This document shows, piece by piece, positions 7,326-14,431 of a DNA stretch of 25,283 nt. Positions within the stretch are counted from its first letter, which is position 1; the number at the start of each line of letters is the position of its first letter. The DNA is from CAYSQW01 sp964433135 (GTDB taxonomy: Bacteria > Acidobacteriota > Aminicenantia > Aminicenantales > Aminicenantaceae), in contig CAYSQW010000051.1 of assembly GCA_964433135.1 (NCBI GenBank), forward strand, positions 1 through 25,283. Direction: 5' to 3'. The notes under the pieces were generated by a model. The model did no database searches, was not told the origin of the DNA, and was given only the letters and a program-made list of their open reading frames with translations. The position numbers and the translations under genes were made by a program.

Positions 7326-8252
7326 CTATTTTTCCTGAGCTTCGTTTCTTCTTTTTGTATTCCAATCAGGGGTTGATCCGAATTTAGTGCGGATGACAAC
7401 GCCCCAACCGACTATATTCAGAATAAATGAGACGAGGGGACCCAGAAAGGGGATAAAGCCGATAAGTCCGATCAATATAAAGCCGACGCCGGCTGAAAGA
7501 AAAAGGGTGGGATCTTTCTTGCCGAAAGCCCGGGTCAGGGCGTCTCCCAGAAAACAGAAAAGAACGACGCGTCCGAATATTTTTATAATGATACCGATAA
7601 AAACCAGCGAAACCAAAATCGGTATCCCGATGATGATCAAGGACAAAAACGCGGAGAACACGGATAATCCAATGAATATGATCAGTCCTAATAATCCGGT
7701 ACCGAATACCGGCCAGAAAGATGTCCGTATCTGTTCTGAAGCCAAACGTATCTGGCGTGGAAAGAATGCTACCAGAGTGATGGCAAGCAAAAGCCAGACC
7801 AGAAGGGTGATGAATTTAAGGATCAGGAGAAGCGGCAGAAAGGAACGAATGCCGCCGGGGCTGAAGATGCGGGAGAGGTTATGCGATGAGTCGATATTGA
7901 TGAGGATGGTATCTCCAGTAATGGAGCACCCGGTTTGTTTGGTCAAGGTTCCGCCTACGGAGACGACATCGCCTTCAATGACAGCGGAAGATGCCAGTTT
8001 GATTTCACTGCCGAATCCGAGAACGACCTCGCCGACTTCTCCGTTGATGGTTATGGTGCCCCCGAATGCGATAACGCTTTCTCGAACGTTTCCGTCGACA
8101 ACGATGTCGCCGCCGAAACTGATAACGTTATCTTCTACGTCGCCTGATGGAACAAGGATGTCCTTTTGCAGAACGAACCCCTGTCCGTACAGTGGATGGA
8201 GCGCCGTCAGGATGATAAGGATTGCCAGCGCGGACCGTGATTTGTGAATCAT
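7326..8252 (-). CDS. Membrane protein with bactofilin-like beta-helix domain
   Basis: The protein is 308 residues from the ATG at 8252. A signal peptide (about 1-24) leads into a right-handed beta-helix-like region (about 25-125) of short glycine-rich rungs such as ISFGGDIVVDGNV, IAFGGTITINGEV and VSVGGTLTKQ, as in polymer-forming bactofilin-type proteins. Four or more hydrophobic segments follow (about 140-300), rich in Gly and Ile, so the beta-helix faces the periplasm and the rest lies in the membrane. The ATG starts two bases after the anti-sigma stop codon, with GGGGAG upstream; an in-frame TTG at 8267 lies inside that ribosome site and is rejected. The gene ends the lolA-sigma-anti-sigma operon, which suggests an envelope role under that sigma factor. 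The exact function is unknown. Confidence 0.8.
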   Translation of the reverse strand: MIHKSRSALAILIILTALHPLYGQGFVLQKDILVPSGDVEDNVISFGGDIVVDGNVRESVIAFGGTITINGEVGEVVLGFGSEIKLASSAVIEGDVVSVGGTLTKQTGCSITGDTILINIDSSHNLSRIFSPGGIRSFLPLLLILKFITLLVWLLLAITLVAFFPRQIRLASEQIRTSFWPVFGTGLLGLIIFIGLSVFSAFLSLIIIGIPILVSLVFIGIIIKIFGRVVLFCFLGDALTRAFGKKDPTLFLSAGVGFILIGLIGFIPFLGPLVSFILNIVGWGVVIRTKFGSTPDWNTKRRNEAQEK

Positions 8253-8253
8253 A

Positions 8254-8826
8254 CTATTTCTCCCCAAAAATAAATCTTTTGGCCCCGAGAAAAAGGGCCG
8301 TGGATATGATGACGGTCAAGGTGATTAGAAGGATTTGAACCTCAGGATTAAGGATCTTCGTCAATGATGTAAAACTGTTGAAGAGCAGTTCCGAGAACCT
8401 GACGCAGAGTTTGAGCAATAGAGATACCACCTTGAAAACTTTTACGAAAATCAGCGCAAAGGATTGAACCTGATTCCACAGCAGCTGATTCAAAGCGATG
8501 AGGGATTTGGAAAGCGTATCGCCGGTAAGCAGGAAAATGGTCAGCCACATCAGGGCTGCGGCCGCGGCCGTTGAAGCGGCGGCGGTCAGCCAGCCGAGAG
8601 CCCTGTTTCGGAGAGGAGGAAGGGCTTTCATCACTTGTTGGGAAAAATCAACGGGAAGTTCTGCTTTGGGGAGACTGTTTGCGGCCTCAAGGAAAAAACG
8701 CCGTTCTTCGACGGCGCGACGGCATGTGTCGCAAATCAACAGATGAGCTTCGACAAGGTCTTTTTCCTGAGCAGAAAGTTCTTCTTCCAGGTAGAGGTAT
8801 ATGCGGTCGGCATCCATGCAGTTCAT
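8254..8826 (-). CDS. Zinc-finger anti-sigma factor (membrane-anchored)
   Basis: This 190-residue protein is predicted to hold the neighbouring ECF sigma factor inactive at the inner membrane. The N-terminal 50 residues carry the anti-sigma zinc-finger signature H28-x3-C32-x2-C35 (with Cys3 as a possible fourth ligand). Hydrophobic segments follow near residues 75-103 and 160-185. The region between them is amphipathic and helical. The start codon overlaps the sigma-factor stop as ATGA, the usual translational coupling that keeps the two proteins balanced. No protease-cleavage or sensor domain is recognisable, so the inducing signal is unknown. Confidence 0.88.
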   Translation of the reverse strand: MNCMDADRIYLYLEEELSAQEKDLVEAHLLICDTCRRAVEERRFFLEAANSLPKAELPVDFSQQVMKALPPLRNRALGWLTAAASTAAAAALMWLTIFLLTGDTLSKSLIALNQLLWNQVQSFALIFVKVFKVVSLLLKLCVRFSELLFNSFTSLTKILNPEVQILLITLTVIISTALFLGAKRFIFGEK

Positions 8827-9407
8827 TTCATGTCCTTTATACGGCGTCGGATCATTTCTTTAGCTTGAAACACTCGGTTCTTCACGGTACCTACCGGCAT
8901 TTTCTTGATCTCCGCGATTTCTTCGTAGCTGAATTCGTTGATATGGCGCCAGACAAACAGTTCTCGCAGGTTGATGGGGATGTCTTCCAACACCTGATCG
9001 ATACGAGTGCGCAGTTCGTGGATCTCGAATCGGTTGCTGATCGAAGGGCCCTTATCCGCGATCTGTTTGGGGGGAGCCGTGCTGTATCTATCCCGATTTT
9101 GGTCGATGGAAACGGTGTCAATTTTCTTTTTTCTCCAGTAATCGATAATGGTGTTTGATGCGATCTTAAAAAGCCAGGTGGTGAATTTATACTCGCTGCG
9201 AAAAGACCGCAGGGACGCATAGGTTTTGATAAATACCTCCTGTGTAAAATCTAATGCCAGCTCTCGTTCTCCCACTGTGCGGCTGATGTAATTGAACAAG
9301 GAGCGTTGATACTTTTGAATGATCAACTCAAAAGCATCCTTCTCCCCGCTCAGAACCCGCTTTATCAGTTGAGTGTCTTCGCACATGAAGGACGATTGCG
9401 CCTTCAT
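8823..9407 (-). CDS. ECF-type RNA polymerase sigma factor
   Basis: This 194-residue protein has the two-domain layout of extracytoplasmic-function sigma factors. Region 2 lies at about residues 28-95 (with DFTQEVFIKTYASLRSF and KFTTWLFKIASNTIIDYWR, the -10-binding part), and region 4 at about 135-190 (FSYEEIAEIKKMPVGTVKNR, the -35-binding helix-turn-helix). It is followed by its anti-sigma factor (ATGA overlap) and preceded by lolA, also with an ATGA overlap, which favours the ATG at 9407. An internal ATG at 9386 is possible. Neither start has a strong ribosome site. The co-transcribed LolA and bactofilin-like genes point to an envelope-stress regulon. I could not recognise an ECF autoregulatory promoter. 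Confidence 0.93.
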   Translation of the reverse strand: MKAQSSFMCEDTQLIKRVLSGEKDAFELIIQKYQRSLFNYISRTVGERELALDFTQEVFIKTYASLRSFRSEYKFTTWLFKIASNTIIDYWRKKKIDTVSIDQNRDRYSTAPPKQIADKGPSISNRFEIHELRTRIDQVLEDIPINLRELFVWRHINEFSYEEIAEIKKMPVGTVKNRVFQAKEMIRRRIKDMK

Positions 9408-10171
9408 GCCTTCATACGCATGCGGATTAAAAAGGTTTTTGTCTTCAGTCCCGCTGATGAAGGCATGTCCTTGTTTTCGGTTATGCGGCTGGATTGTTTG
9501 ATGAAATCAAGTGAACCGGGATGATCCCGCCCCGAGGTTTCTCGGTTTTCTATTATCTCTACATCCGGAGGGATTTCGATTTCGAATGTTTTGGGAGGAA
9601 TTCCGCCGTCGGCTTTGAGGCGTTGAAAACGGAATTCCTGCTTATTGCCGGCCCAATCAAAAAATATCGCTCGTTGGATCAAGCCGTTTCTTTTGCTGAT
9701 TTCGAGAAGGATGTAGGCCTCCAATTCTTCCTTTTCAGGTGTCAGCTTCAGCTGAGAAATCTCCCGATTGGATGTGGGAAAATCCGTCGGTTCGACCCGA
9801 TAGTTGTCCAGAAGACTCCTTCGGCCGGAAAGCAGAGAAAGGATATCCCCTTCATACCCTTGTTCGTCCAAGGGGCCGCGGATGAGTTGATTGTCTTCGG
9901 GGATATAGAATTGAAAACCGCCATCCTTTAAAAGAAAATATTTTTCTTCCGGTTGGCTGTACTCCCATTTCATCAATTCCGGAGCGGTATAATAGAAACG
10001 ACCGCTCTCCCGCATGGGAATGGAGACGGCGGCTGAATAGTAGAGCTGTTCGAAATCTCCCTGGAGTGATTTTAATCCCTGCAGCCGGGTTTCGAGCCTG
10101 CGGGCCGTTTCTTCGGCTGATTGGGCGGCGCAAAGAATCGGGATGAGCAAAAAACAAACCAAGAGTCTCAT
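9404..10171 (-). CDS. lolA: Outer-membrane lipoprotein carrier protein (LolA-like)
   Basis: LolA carries lipoproteins from the LolCDE exporter across the periplasm to the outer membrane. The protein has 255 residues with a signal peptide (about 1-16, cut near CAAQ). The mature part shows the family pattern: LKSLQGDFEQ near the start, then PELMKWEYSQPEEKYFLLKDG, DNQLIRGPL, and the late PPKTFEIEIPPDVEII block. About 48 extra residues follow that block, polar and basic at the end, and have no clear counterpart in ordinary LolA. The gene heads the sigma-factor operon. Its ATG lies eight bases after a perfect TATAAT with no Shine-Dalgarno sequence, so the transcript is probably leaderless. Confidence 0.85.
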   Translation of the reverse strand: MRLLVCFLLIPILCAAQSAEETARRLETRLQGLKSLQGDFEQLYYSAAVSIPMRESGRFYYTAPELMKWEYSQPEEKYFLLKDGGFQFYIPEDNQLIRGPLDEQGYEGDILSLLSGRRSLLDNYRVEPTDFPTSNREISQLKLTPEKEELEAYILLEISKRNGLIQRAIFFDWAGNKQEFRFQRLKADGGIPPKTFEIEIPPDVEIIENRETSGRDHPGSLDFIKQSSRITENKDMPSSAGLKTKTFLIRMRMKA

Positions 10172-10179
10172 TTCCGGGG

Positions 10180-10208
10180 ATTATAGCACATTCTCTTTGC
10201 GGCTGAAA
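10180..10208 (-). promoter_or_regulatory. Promoter of the lolA-sigma operon (probably leaderless)
   Basis: On the minus strand TATAAT occupies 10185-10180 and is preceded by TGC, an extended -10 element. The -35 region is poor (TTTCAG at 10208-10203 with a 17-base spacer). The ATG begins eight bases after the -10 box, so transcription should start at or within about two bases of it. Confidence 0.65.
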
Positions 10209-10369
10209 CATTCCGTTTCCAGGGGCCTTTTTCATTTCGCCTTTCATTATGTCAACACCGAACGAGATTTGTTTCTTTCGAGGTTTTGGTTTTCCGTTGA
10301 GATGGGGAGGATTTGGGAAAAAGATATCCTTTAACGGGACCATGAGGAGAAAGACGATCTTATGGTTTG

Positions 10370-10399
10370 TTGCCATACTTGAAGCATATTTGTTATAAA
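10370..10399 (+). promoter_or_regulatory. Promoter of the SSS symporter gene (probably leaderless)
   Basis: TTGCCA (10370-10375), an 18-base spacer and TATAAA (10394-10399). The ATG at 10406 is six bases after the -10 box, where transcription itself should begin. No Shine-Dalgarno sequence precedes it. The region 10172-10369 between this promoter and the divergent lolA promoter shows no convincing gene. Confidence 0.6.
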
Positions 10400-10405
10400 A
10401 CGGGT

Positions 10406-11857
10406 ATGCGTATGGAATATCTTGTTTTCCTTCTGGCCTATTTTTTGCTGGTCCTCGGGTTAAGTTTCGGTTTTACTCGGAGGCAAAATAATCTGGAAGA
10501 TTATTTCCTGGCATCCCGAAAGCTGCCGTGGAAACTGGTTTATGTTTCTTTAGGGGCTTCCTGGCTGGGGGCCACTTCGGTTCTGGTCTCGGTCGAACAG
10601 GCTTTTTCGGAAGGGATCGGAGCGGTTTGGGTCATGATGATCCCCGCTCTGGTTACGGTTTCGGTTCTGGCTCTGTTCCTTTCCGGGCCTATCCGCAGGC
10701 TGACGCGGTCTACGTTGCCCGAACTCGTGGAACAACGTTATGGAAGAGGCGTCCGGCATGCCGCGGCGGTACTGATCGTGTGGTATATGATTCTTCTTGC
10801 GTCCTCACAGATGGTCGCCATCGGAGGACTGATCCGTCATTCCCTGGGAGTCTCATTTATAAACGGATTGCTGATCGGTACGGGTGTGGTTCTGATCTAT
10901 TCGGCTTTCGGGGGGGTGTTCTCCGTCGTGCTTACCGACGGACTGCAGCTGGGGTTGCTGATTATCGGCGGCGGCGGGCTTTTCGGGTTGTTATGGAGTC
11001 GGGGCGGAGGAGCGGCGGCGTTTTCGAACTTTTCGGGAAGGCCGGGCTATATCGATATTTTTTCCGGGATCGAAACCAATGGACTCATGGCGCTTTCCTT
11101 CGTGATGGCATGGTTGATATCCCCGATAGCTTGGCAGCGGATTCAGGCGGCGTCTTCGGAGCGGAGTGCACGTCGGGGATTATGGGCGGCCGGCGGTACG
11201 TTTCTTGCGGCATATGCGGGGCTGATTGCGATAGGAATGATGGCGCACCTGCAAGGGCTTTCTCCCCGACCGGGAGAACCGCTTATGTACACGCTGATCG
11301 AAATATCTTCGAATCCCGCTTTAAGCGGCGTTCTCTTCGTCGCCGTGATGGCCGCGGTGATGTCCACCATGGATACGGCGCTGAACACGGGTGCTTTCTC
11401 GCTGACGCATGATGTCTGGCGACAAATGTTTCCCTCGTCGCGGGATGGATTGCTGGTTCTCGTCAGTCGATTGGCCACGCTTATCATCGGCGGATTGGCG
11501 CTGATGATCGCTCTCAGGTTTCAGAGCATTCTTAAAACCCTGGGGCTTTCTGCCGAGATCATGGCCGAAGGATTATTTGTTCCCGGAATACTGATGCTTT
11601 TTCAGAAAAAGAAACGGCCTACGGCAGGCCTTTTGAGCTTGCTTCTTGGTGGAGGATTTGCGCTGCTGGGATTTTTTTGTGAGTTGGACTGGCTCGGGTG
11701 GAATTTGCCGAATTGGCCTCATTCTCTACCATACGGCGTGGGGTTGAGCCTTGTGGGTTTTCTGGCGGGCGCGTGCTGGGACCGGCATCGGCTCCGGTTG
11801 GGAGGCCGGGGGGGTCCGAGGGATGCAAGGCAAAACAACCGGAACGTTCCGGAATGA
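10406..11857 (+). CDS. Sodium:solute symporter family protein
   Basis: This polytopic inner-membrane transporter has 483 residues from this ATG and about 13 hydrophobic helices, as expected for the SSS family, which takes up sugars, amino acids, carboxylates or other solutes with Na+. Family features include the NNLEDYFLASRKLPW segment after the first helix, the GASWLGATSVL helix, STLPELVEQRYG after the third helix, and the AVMAAVMSTMDTALNTG helix, whose Ser/Thr/Asp cluster matches the Na+-binding region. The substrate cannot be read from sequence. The frame is open upstream to 10367, but that start would lie within the promoter. ATG 10412 is a second possibility. The last 25 residues are hydrophilic and basic. 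Confidence 0.9.
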   Translation: MRMEYLVFLLAYFLLVLGLSFGFTRRQNNLEDYFLASRKLPWKLVYVSLGASWLGATSVLVSVEQAFSEGIGAVWVMMIPALVTVSVLALFLSGPIRRLTRSTLPELVEQRYGRGVRHAAAVLIVWYMILLASSQMVAIGGLIRHSLGVSFINGLLIGTGVVLIYSAFGGVFSVVLTDGLQLGLLIIGGGGLFGLLWSRGGGAAAFSNFSGRPGYIDIFSGIETNGLMALSFVMAWLISPIAWQRIQAASSERSARRGLWAAGGTFLAAYAGLIAIGMMAHLQGLSPRPGEPLMYTLIEISSNPALSGVLFVAVMAAVMSTMDTALNTGAFSLTHDVWRQMFPSSRDGLLVLVSRLATLIIGGLALMIALRFQSILKTLGLSAEIMAEGLFVPGILMLFQKKKRPTAGLLSLLLGGGFALLGFFCELDWLGWNLPNWPHSLPYGVGLSLVGFLAGACWDRHRLRLGGRGGPRDARQNNRNVPE

Positions 11858-11865
11858 AAAACCGG

Positions 11866-11895
11866 TTTACCCGCCGCGTGTAATTTGAGTATACT
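11866..11895 (+). promoter_or_regulatory. Promoter of the DUF374 acyltransferase gene (probably leaderless)
   Basis: TTTACC (11866-11871), an 18-base spacer and TATACT (11890-11895). The ATG at 11903 begins seven bases after the -10 box, with no ribosome site. Confidence 0.55.
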
Positions 11896-11902
11896 CGATG
11901 TG

Positions 11903-12556
11903 ATGACATTGTGGCGGCGTATCAAATGGGCTCTTCTGGGGTTTTTCGGGAGAGCCGTTCTCCGGCTGTGGATCATGTCGACGTACCGGGTCGTCGTTGG
12001 AGCGGAAGAATATCGTGATCTGAGAAGGAATGGAAAACCGGTGGTTCTGCTTGTTTGGCACGGCCGTATCTTCATGGTGCCTTTTTTCTTTCGCAACCAA
12101 GGCATTACTCCCCTTATCAGCCCCAGTCGGGACGGTGAGATCGTTGCAAGGATCATGGCGGGATGGGGTTTTCGCATCCTGCGGGGATCGGGTTCCCATT
12201 CCATGGTCACCGCCTGGAAGGAGATGGTAAGGGAGCTGCGGCGGGGAGGCGAAGTCATCATCGTACCTGACGGCCCTCAGGGACCGAACCGGGAACTGAA
12301 ACTGGGGGGGCTGAAGCTGGCAATGGAAACCGGAGCCTGTTTGGTGCCGTTCACGTTTTCCACGTCCAGAAAAAAATTTCTGCGAAGTTGGGATCGATTT
12401 CTGCTGTTCCCTCCTTTCTCGAAAGTGGTGATGATGTTCGGCCGGCCGATTACTCTGGATCCGGGACTGAGTCCCGAGGATTTGGAAGAAGCCGGAAAGC
12501 GGATCGAGAAGGAATTGATCGCTCTTGACGCAAAAGCCGACAATCATTTCGAATGA
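11903..12556 (+). CDS. Lysophospholipid acyltransferase-family protein (DUF374)
   Basis: The protein has 217 residues from this ATG, with an N-terminal hydrophobic anchor. It shows the DUF374 pattern: VVLLVWHGRIFMVPFF (His of the acyltransferase site), then ISPSRDGEIVARIM, WGFRILRGSGS, and GEVIIVPDGPQGPNRELKLG. These proteins are thought to acylate lipid or lipid A-related substrates at the inner face of the membrane, and some are linked to Kdo/lipid A synthesis. The actual substrate here is unknown. The longer frame from TTG 11885 would overlap the promoter and is rejected. It lies 45 bases after the symporter but probably has its own promoter. Confidence 0.85.
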   Translation: MTLWRRIKWALLGFFGRAVLRLWIMSTYRVVVGAEEYRDLRRNGKPVVLLVWHGRIFMVPFFFRNQGITPLISPSRDGEIVARIMAGWGFRILRGSGSHSMVTAWKEMVRELRRGGEVIIVPDGPQGPNRELKLGGLKLAMETGACLVPFTFSTSRKKFLRSWDRFLLFPPFSKVVMMFGRPITLDPGLSPEDLEEAGKRIEKELIALDAKADNHFE

Positions 12557-12584
12557 CCGTGGGACCGGCCGGGAAATTTCCTCT

Positions 12585-12613
12585 TTGGTATTCATTATGG
12601 TTTATGTTATAAA
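12585..12613 (+). promoter_or_regulatory. Promoter of the TatT-like gene
   Basis: TTGGTA (12585-12590), a 17-base spacer and TATAAA (12608-12613). Transcription would start near 12620, directly before the ribosome site AAAAGGAGGA (12621-12630) and the ATG at 12634. Unlike its neighbours this unit keeps a Shine-Dalgarno sequence. Confidence 0.6.
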
Positions 12614-12633
12614 TACACGCAAAAGGAGGACCC

Positions 12634-13380
12634 ATGAAGTCTAAGGTTCTGATCGTTTTTATGCTGGGAATGGCCCTGGTGTTTTCTCTCTACGCAAAGG
12701 AGCTGGAAGATCCGATCGTTCAGGGCGATAAGCTCTATGAGTCCATGGCGGACATGGAAACGGCCGTCCAAGCCTTGGAACTGTACCAACAGGCCCTTGG
12801 CGGGGATTCTTCGAAATATGAAGCATACTGGAAGATTGCCCGGGTTCAATACTACATCGGTCAACATACACCTGGGAAAAAGGATAAACAAAGAATATTT
12901 TCTCAGGCTGTGTACAGCGCTCAGAAGGCCATCGAGTTGGAGCCGGAGAAGCCCGACGGACATTACTGGTTGGGTGTGAACCATGGAGTGTTCGGCGAGG
13001 CCAAGGGCGTCCTGAAAAGTCTGTCTTTGGTCAAGCCGATCAAGGCGGCCATGAACAAGGTCATCGAGTTGGACCGCGCTTATGGCGACGGAGGGCCCGA
13101 CCGAGTTTTAGGCCGGGTTTATTTCAAACTTCCCGGCATGGCGGGAGGAGACAAGGAAAAGTCCCTGGAGCACCTGCTGAAATCCATAGAATACGGGCCC
13201 GACGATGCCGTTACCCGACTTTACCTGGGGGAGACTTACTTGGCGCTCAATCAAATCGAAGAAGCGAGGAAGGAGCTGGAATATGTCATGCAGCTTCCCG
13301 ATTCTCCGCTTTGGACGACGGATGTCGCGGACAGCAAACGGGATGCCCGAAAGCTGCTGGAAAGCAAGAAGTTCAAATAA
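12634..13380 (+). CDS. TPR protein of the TatT / TRAP-component-T type
   Basis: This secreted protein has 248 residues and a signal peptide (about 1-21, ending LYAKE). It has helical TPR-like repeats. The central stretch GHYWLGVNHGVFGEAKGVL and the following DGGPDRVLGRVYFKLPG and GGDKEKSLEHLLKSIEYGP match the TatT family (TRAP transporter component T), a periplasmic helical protein first studied in Treponema. No TRAP transporter P or Q/M genes are next to it, so a transport link is not supported here. The ribosome site AGGAGGA is strong. It ends convergently with the AMMECR1 gene. Confidence 0.8.
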   Translation: MKSKVLIVFMLGMALVFSLYAKELEDPIVQGDKLYESMADMETAVQALELYQQALGGDSSKYEAYWKIARVQYYIGQHTPGKKDKQRIFSQAVYSAQKAIELEPEKPDGHYWLGVNHGVFGEAKGVLKSLSLVKPIKAAMNKVIELDRAYGDGGPDRVLGRVYFKLPGMAGGDKEKSLEHLLKSIEYGPDDAVTRLYLGETYLALNQIEEARKELEYVMQLPDSPLWTTDVADSKRDARKLLESKKFK

Positions 13381-13414
13381 GAGAACTCGCCGCATGGGAA
13401 CGGTTTCGTTCTCT
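13380..13414. terminator. Stem-loop between convergent genes, possible bidirectional terminator
   Basis: AGAGAAC (13380-13386) pairs with GTTCTCT (13408-13414), with CCG/CGG able to pair inside the loop. It lies exactly between two convergent stop codons. There is no T-run on either side, so its strength as an intrinsic terminator is doubtful. Confidence 0.35.
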
Positions 13415-13986
13415 CAGGCGGTTTCAGAAAAGACTTGAGCGGTGAAGGCCTCGATCCGGGCGCCTCTTTTCCAGGCTGTTTCATCCAATCCGGCTTTCAG
13501 GCATCCGTTATTCAGAAAGGTTTCTCGATCCCAGCCCCATTCAACGGGGACCTGAGGTAGAAGCACGCCCGAACGTCCTCCTTGCGAGATGATGATTCCA
13601 TCCTTTCCGACGCGGATCTGCTTGGGATCCAGGACGGTTTGAGGTGGAGAGAGGACGGAGATTTCGATCTTGATCTCGGGAAGATCCGCGAGAGTTATCG
13701 AAGAAAAACGGTAGTCTTGTGTAGCGGCGGCGACGGCCATGTCGATGATGACGCGATCGAGAGGCTGGTCGGCGGTGATCCGGCCGATACATCCCCGCAG
13801 GCGGCCGTCTTTTTTCAAGGTGACGAAAGCGCCCCTGGCCGTTGAAAACGCGGATTCTTTTTCCTGCTCTTTCAATCTTTTCCCGGTTTTCAAGTATACC
13901 CGTATCGCCTTCCGGGCCAGCCGAAGCAAGGTGTCCTGTTGAGCGTCATTCAGTATGTCGGGCTTTTTCCTATCCATGAGATTCAC
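13414..13986 (-). CDS. AMMECR1-domain protein (AmmeMemoRadiSam system protein A)
   Basis: The protein has 190 residues and the AMMECR1 fold. The hallmark LRGCIGRI lies near residues 63-70, with the N-terminal helix region before it and ISVLSPPQTV and QGGRSGVLLPQVPVEWGWD blocks after it. In many bacteria this protein is encoded beside a MEMO-like protein and a radical SAM enzyme. Neither partner is in this window. The reaction is not known. The first start is GTG at 13986, which overlaps the stop of the upstream gene as GTGA; an ATG three codons later (13977) is an alternative. Neither has a ribosome site, so translational coupling to the upstream gene is likely. Confidence 0.9.
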   Translation of the reverse strand: MNLMDRKKPDILNDAQQDTLLRLARKAIRVYLKTGKRLKEQEKESAFSTARGAFVTLKKDGRLRGCIGRITADQPLDRVIIDMAVAAATQDYRFSSITLADLPEIKIEISVLSPPQTVLDPKQIRVGKDGIIISQGGRSGVLLPQVPVEWGWDRETFLNNGCLKAGLDETAWKRGARIEAFTAQVFSETA

Positions 13987-14366
13987 TTGACAAGGGGAAT
14001 CGGAGTAAGAAAAAACTCCTCTTCGAACTCGACGATGTAGGAAGCAAGGGATGGATCCCGGGTGCCGTCCCCGGTGACTTCCATGTATAATTTTCCGTAT
14101 GTAATCGGGGCGAGGAGTTTATTGCGTTTTCTGTTTCCCGGTCGGAAAGTGAAGAAACCCAGAACACGATTCTGCAGGTGACGCTCGCAGGCGGCCAGTG
14201 CATCCCGGCTGGAAAAAAATCCGGGCAATGTGGGAAGAATTTCCTCGATCACGAATCGGGGGCCTCTTTTGTGCCCCAAGAGCAGCCCGTCCGGGCCGTC
14301 TCCGGAGTGGAGAATCGATTCCGCCCGGAGAGATCGTTTAGCGTCATAGGAAACAAAAACATCCAT
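13983..14366 (-). CDS. Hypothetical protein resembling a degenerate JAB/MPN domain
   Basis: This 127-residue soluble protein has no signal peptide or membrane segment. I do not recognise it firmly. Its layout recalls JAB/MPN isopeptidase-like domains: GPDGLLLGHKRG sits where those proteins have the E-x-x-G-x-L-x-G strand, then VIEEILPTLPGF, then VLGFFTFRPG where active members have GxxHSHP, and a closing KLYMEV strand. The zinc-binding His-x-His and distal Asp are absent, so it would not be an active metalloprotease. It is co-transcribed with AMMECR1 (GTGA overlap) and probably read from a leaderless start eight bases after a perfect TATAAT. The function is unknown and the JAB relation is inference. 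Confidence 0.75.
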   Translation of the reverse strand: MDVFVSYDAKRSLRAESILHSGDGPDGLLLGHKRGPRFVIEEILPTLPGFFSSRDALAACERHLQNRVLGFFTFRPGNRKRNKLLAPITYGKLYMEVTGDGTRDPSLASYIVEFEEEFFLTPIPLVK

Positions 14367-14374
14367 GATTGATT

Positions 14375-14403
14375 ATTATACCAAAATCCGGTCCGTGTCT
14401 GAA
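14375..14403 (-). promoter_or_regulatory. Promoter of the JAB-like/AMMECR1 unit (probably leaderless)
   Basis: On the minus strand TTCAGA (14403-14398), a 17-base spacer and a perfect TATAAT (14380-14375). The ATG begins eight bases after the -10 box at 14366, with no Shine-Dalgarno sequence. Confidence 0.65.
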
Positions 14404-14431
14404 CGAGCTTTTCCCCAAGCTTCCGCTGATT

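Noticed and set aside
7387..8247. Plus-strand open frame of 286 codons
   Set aside because: It is the reverse shadow of the bactofilin-like gene. The product is Pro/Arg/Thr-rich with no domain, and the minus-strand gene has operon context and a ribosome site.
10143..10334. Small plus-strand ORF between lolA and the symporter
   Set aside because: It overlaps the lolA start and promoter and has no ribosome site; the region is better explained by two divergent promoters.
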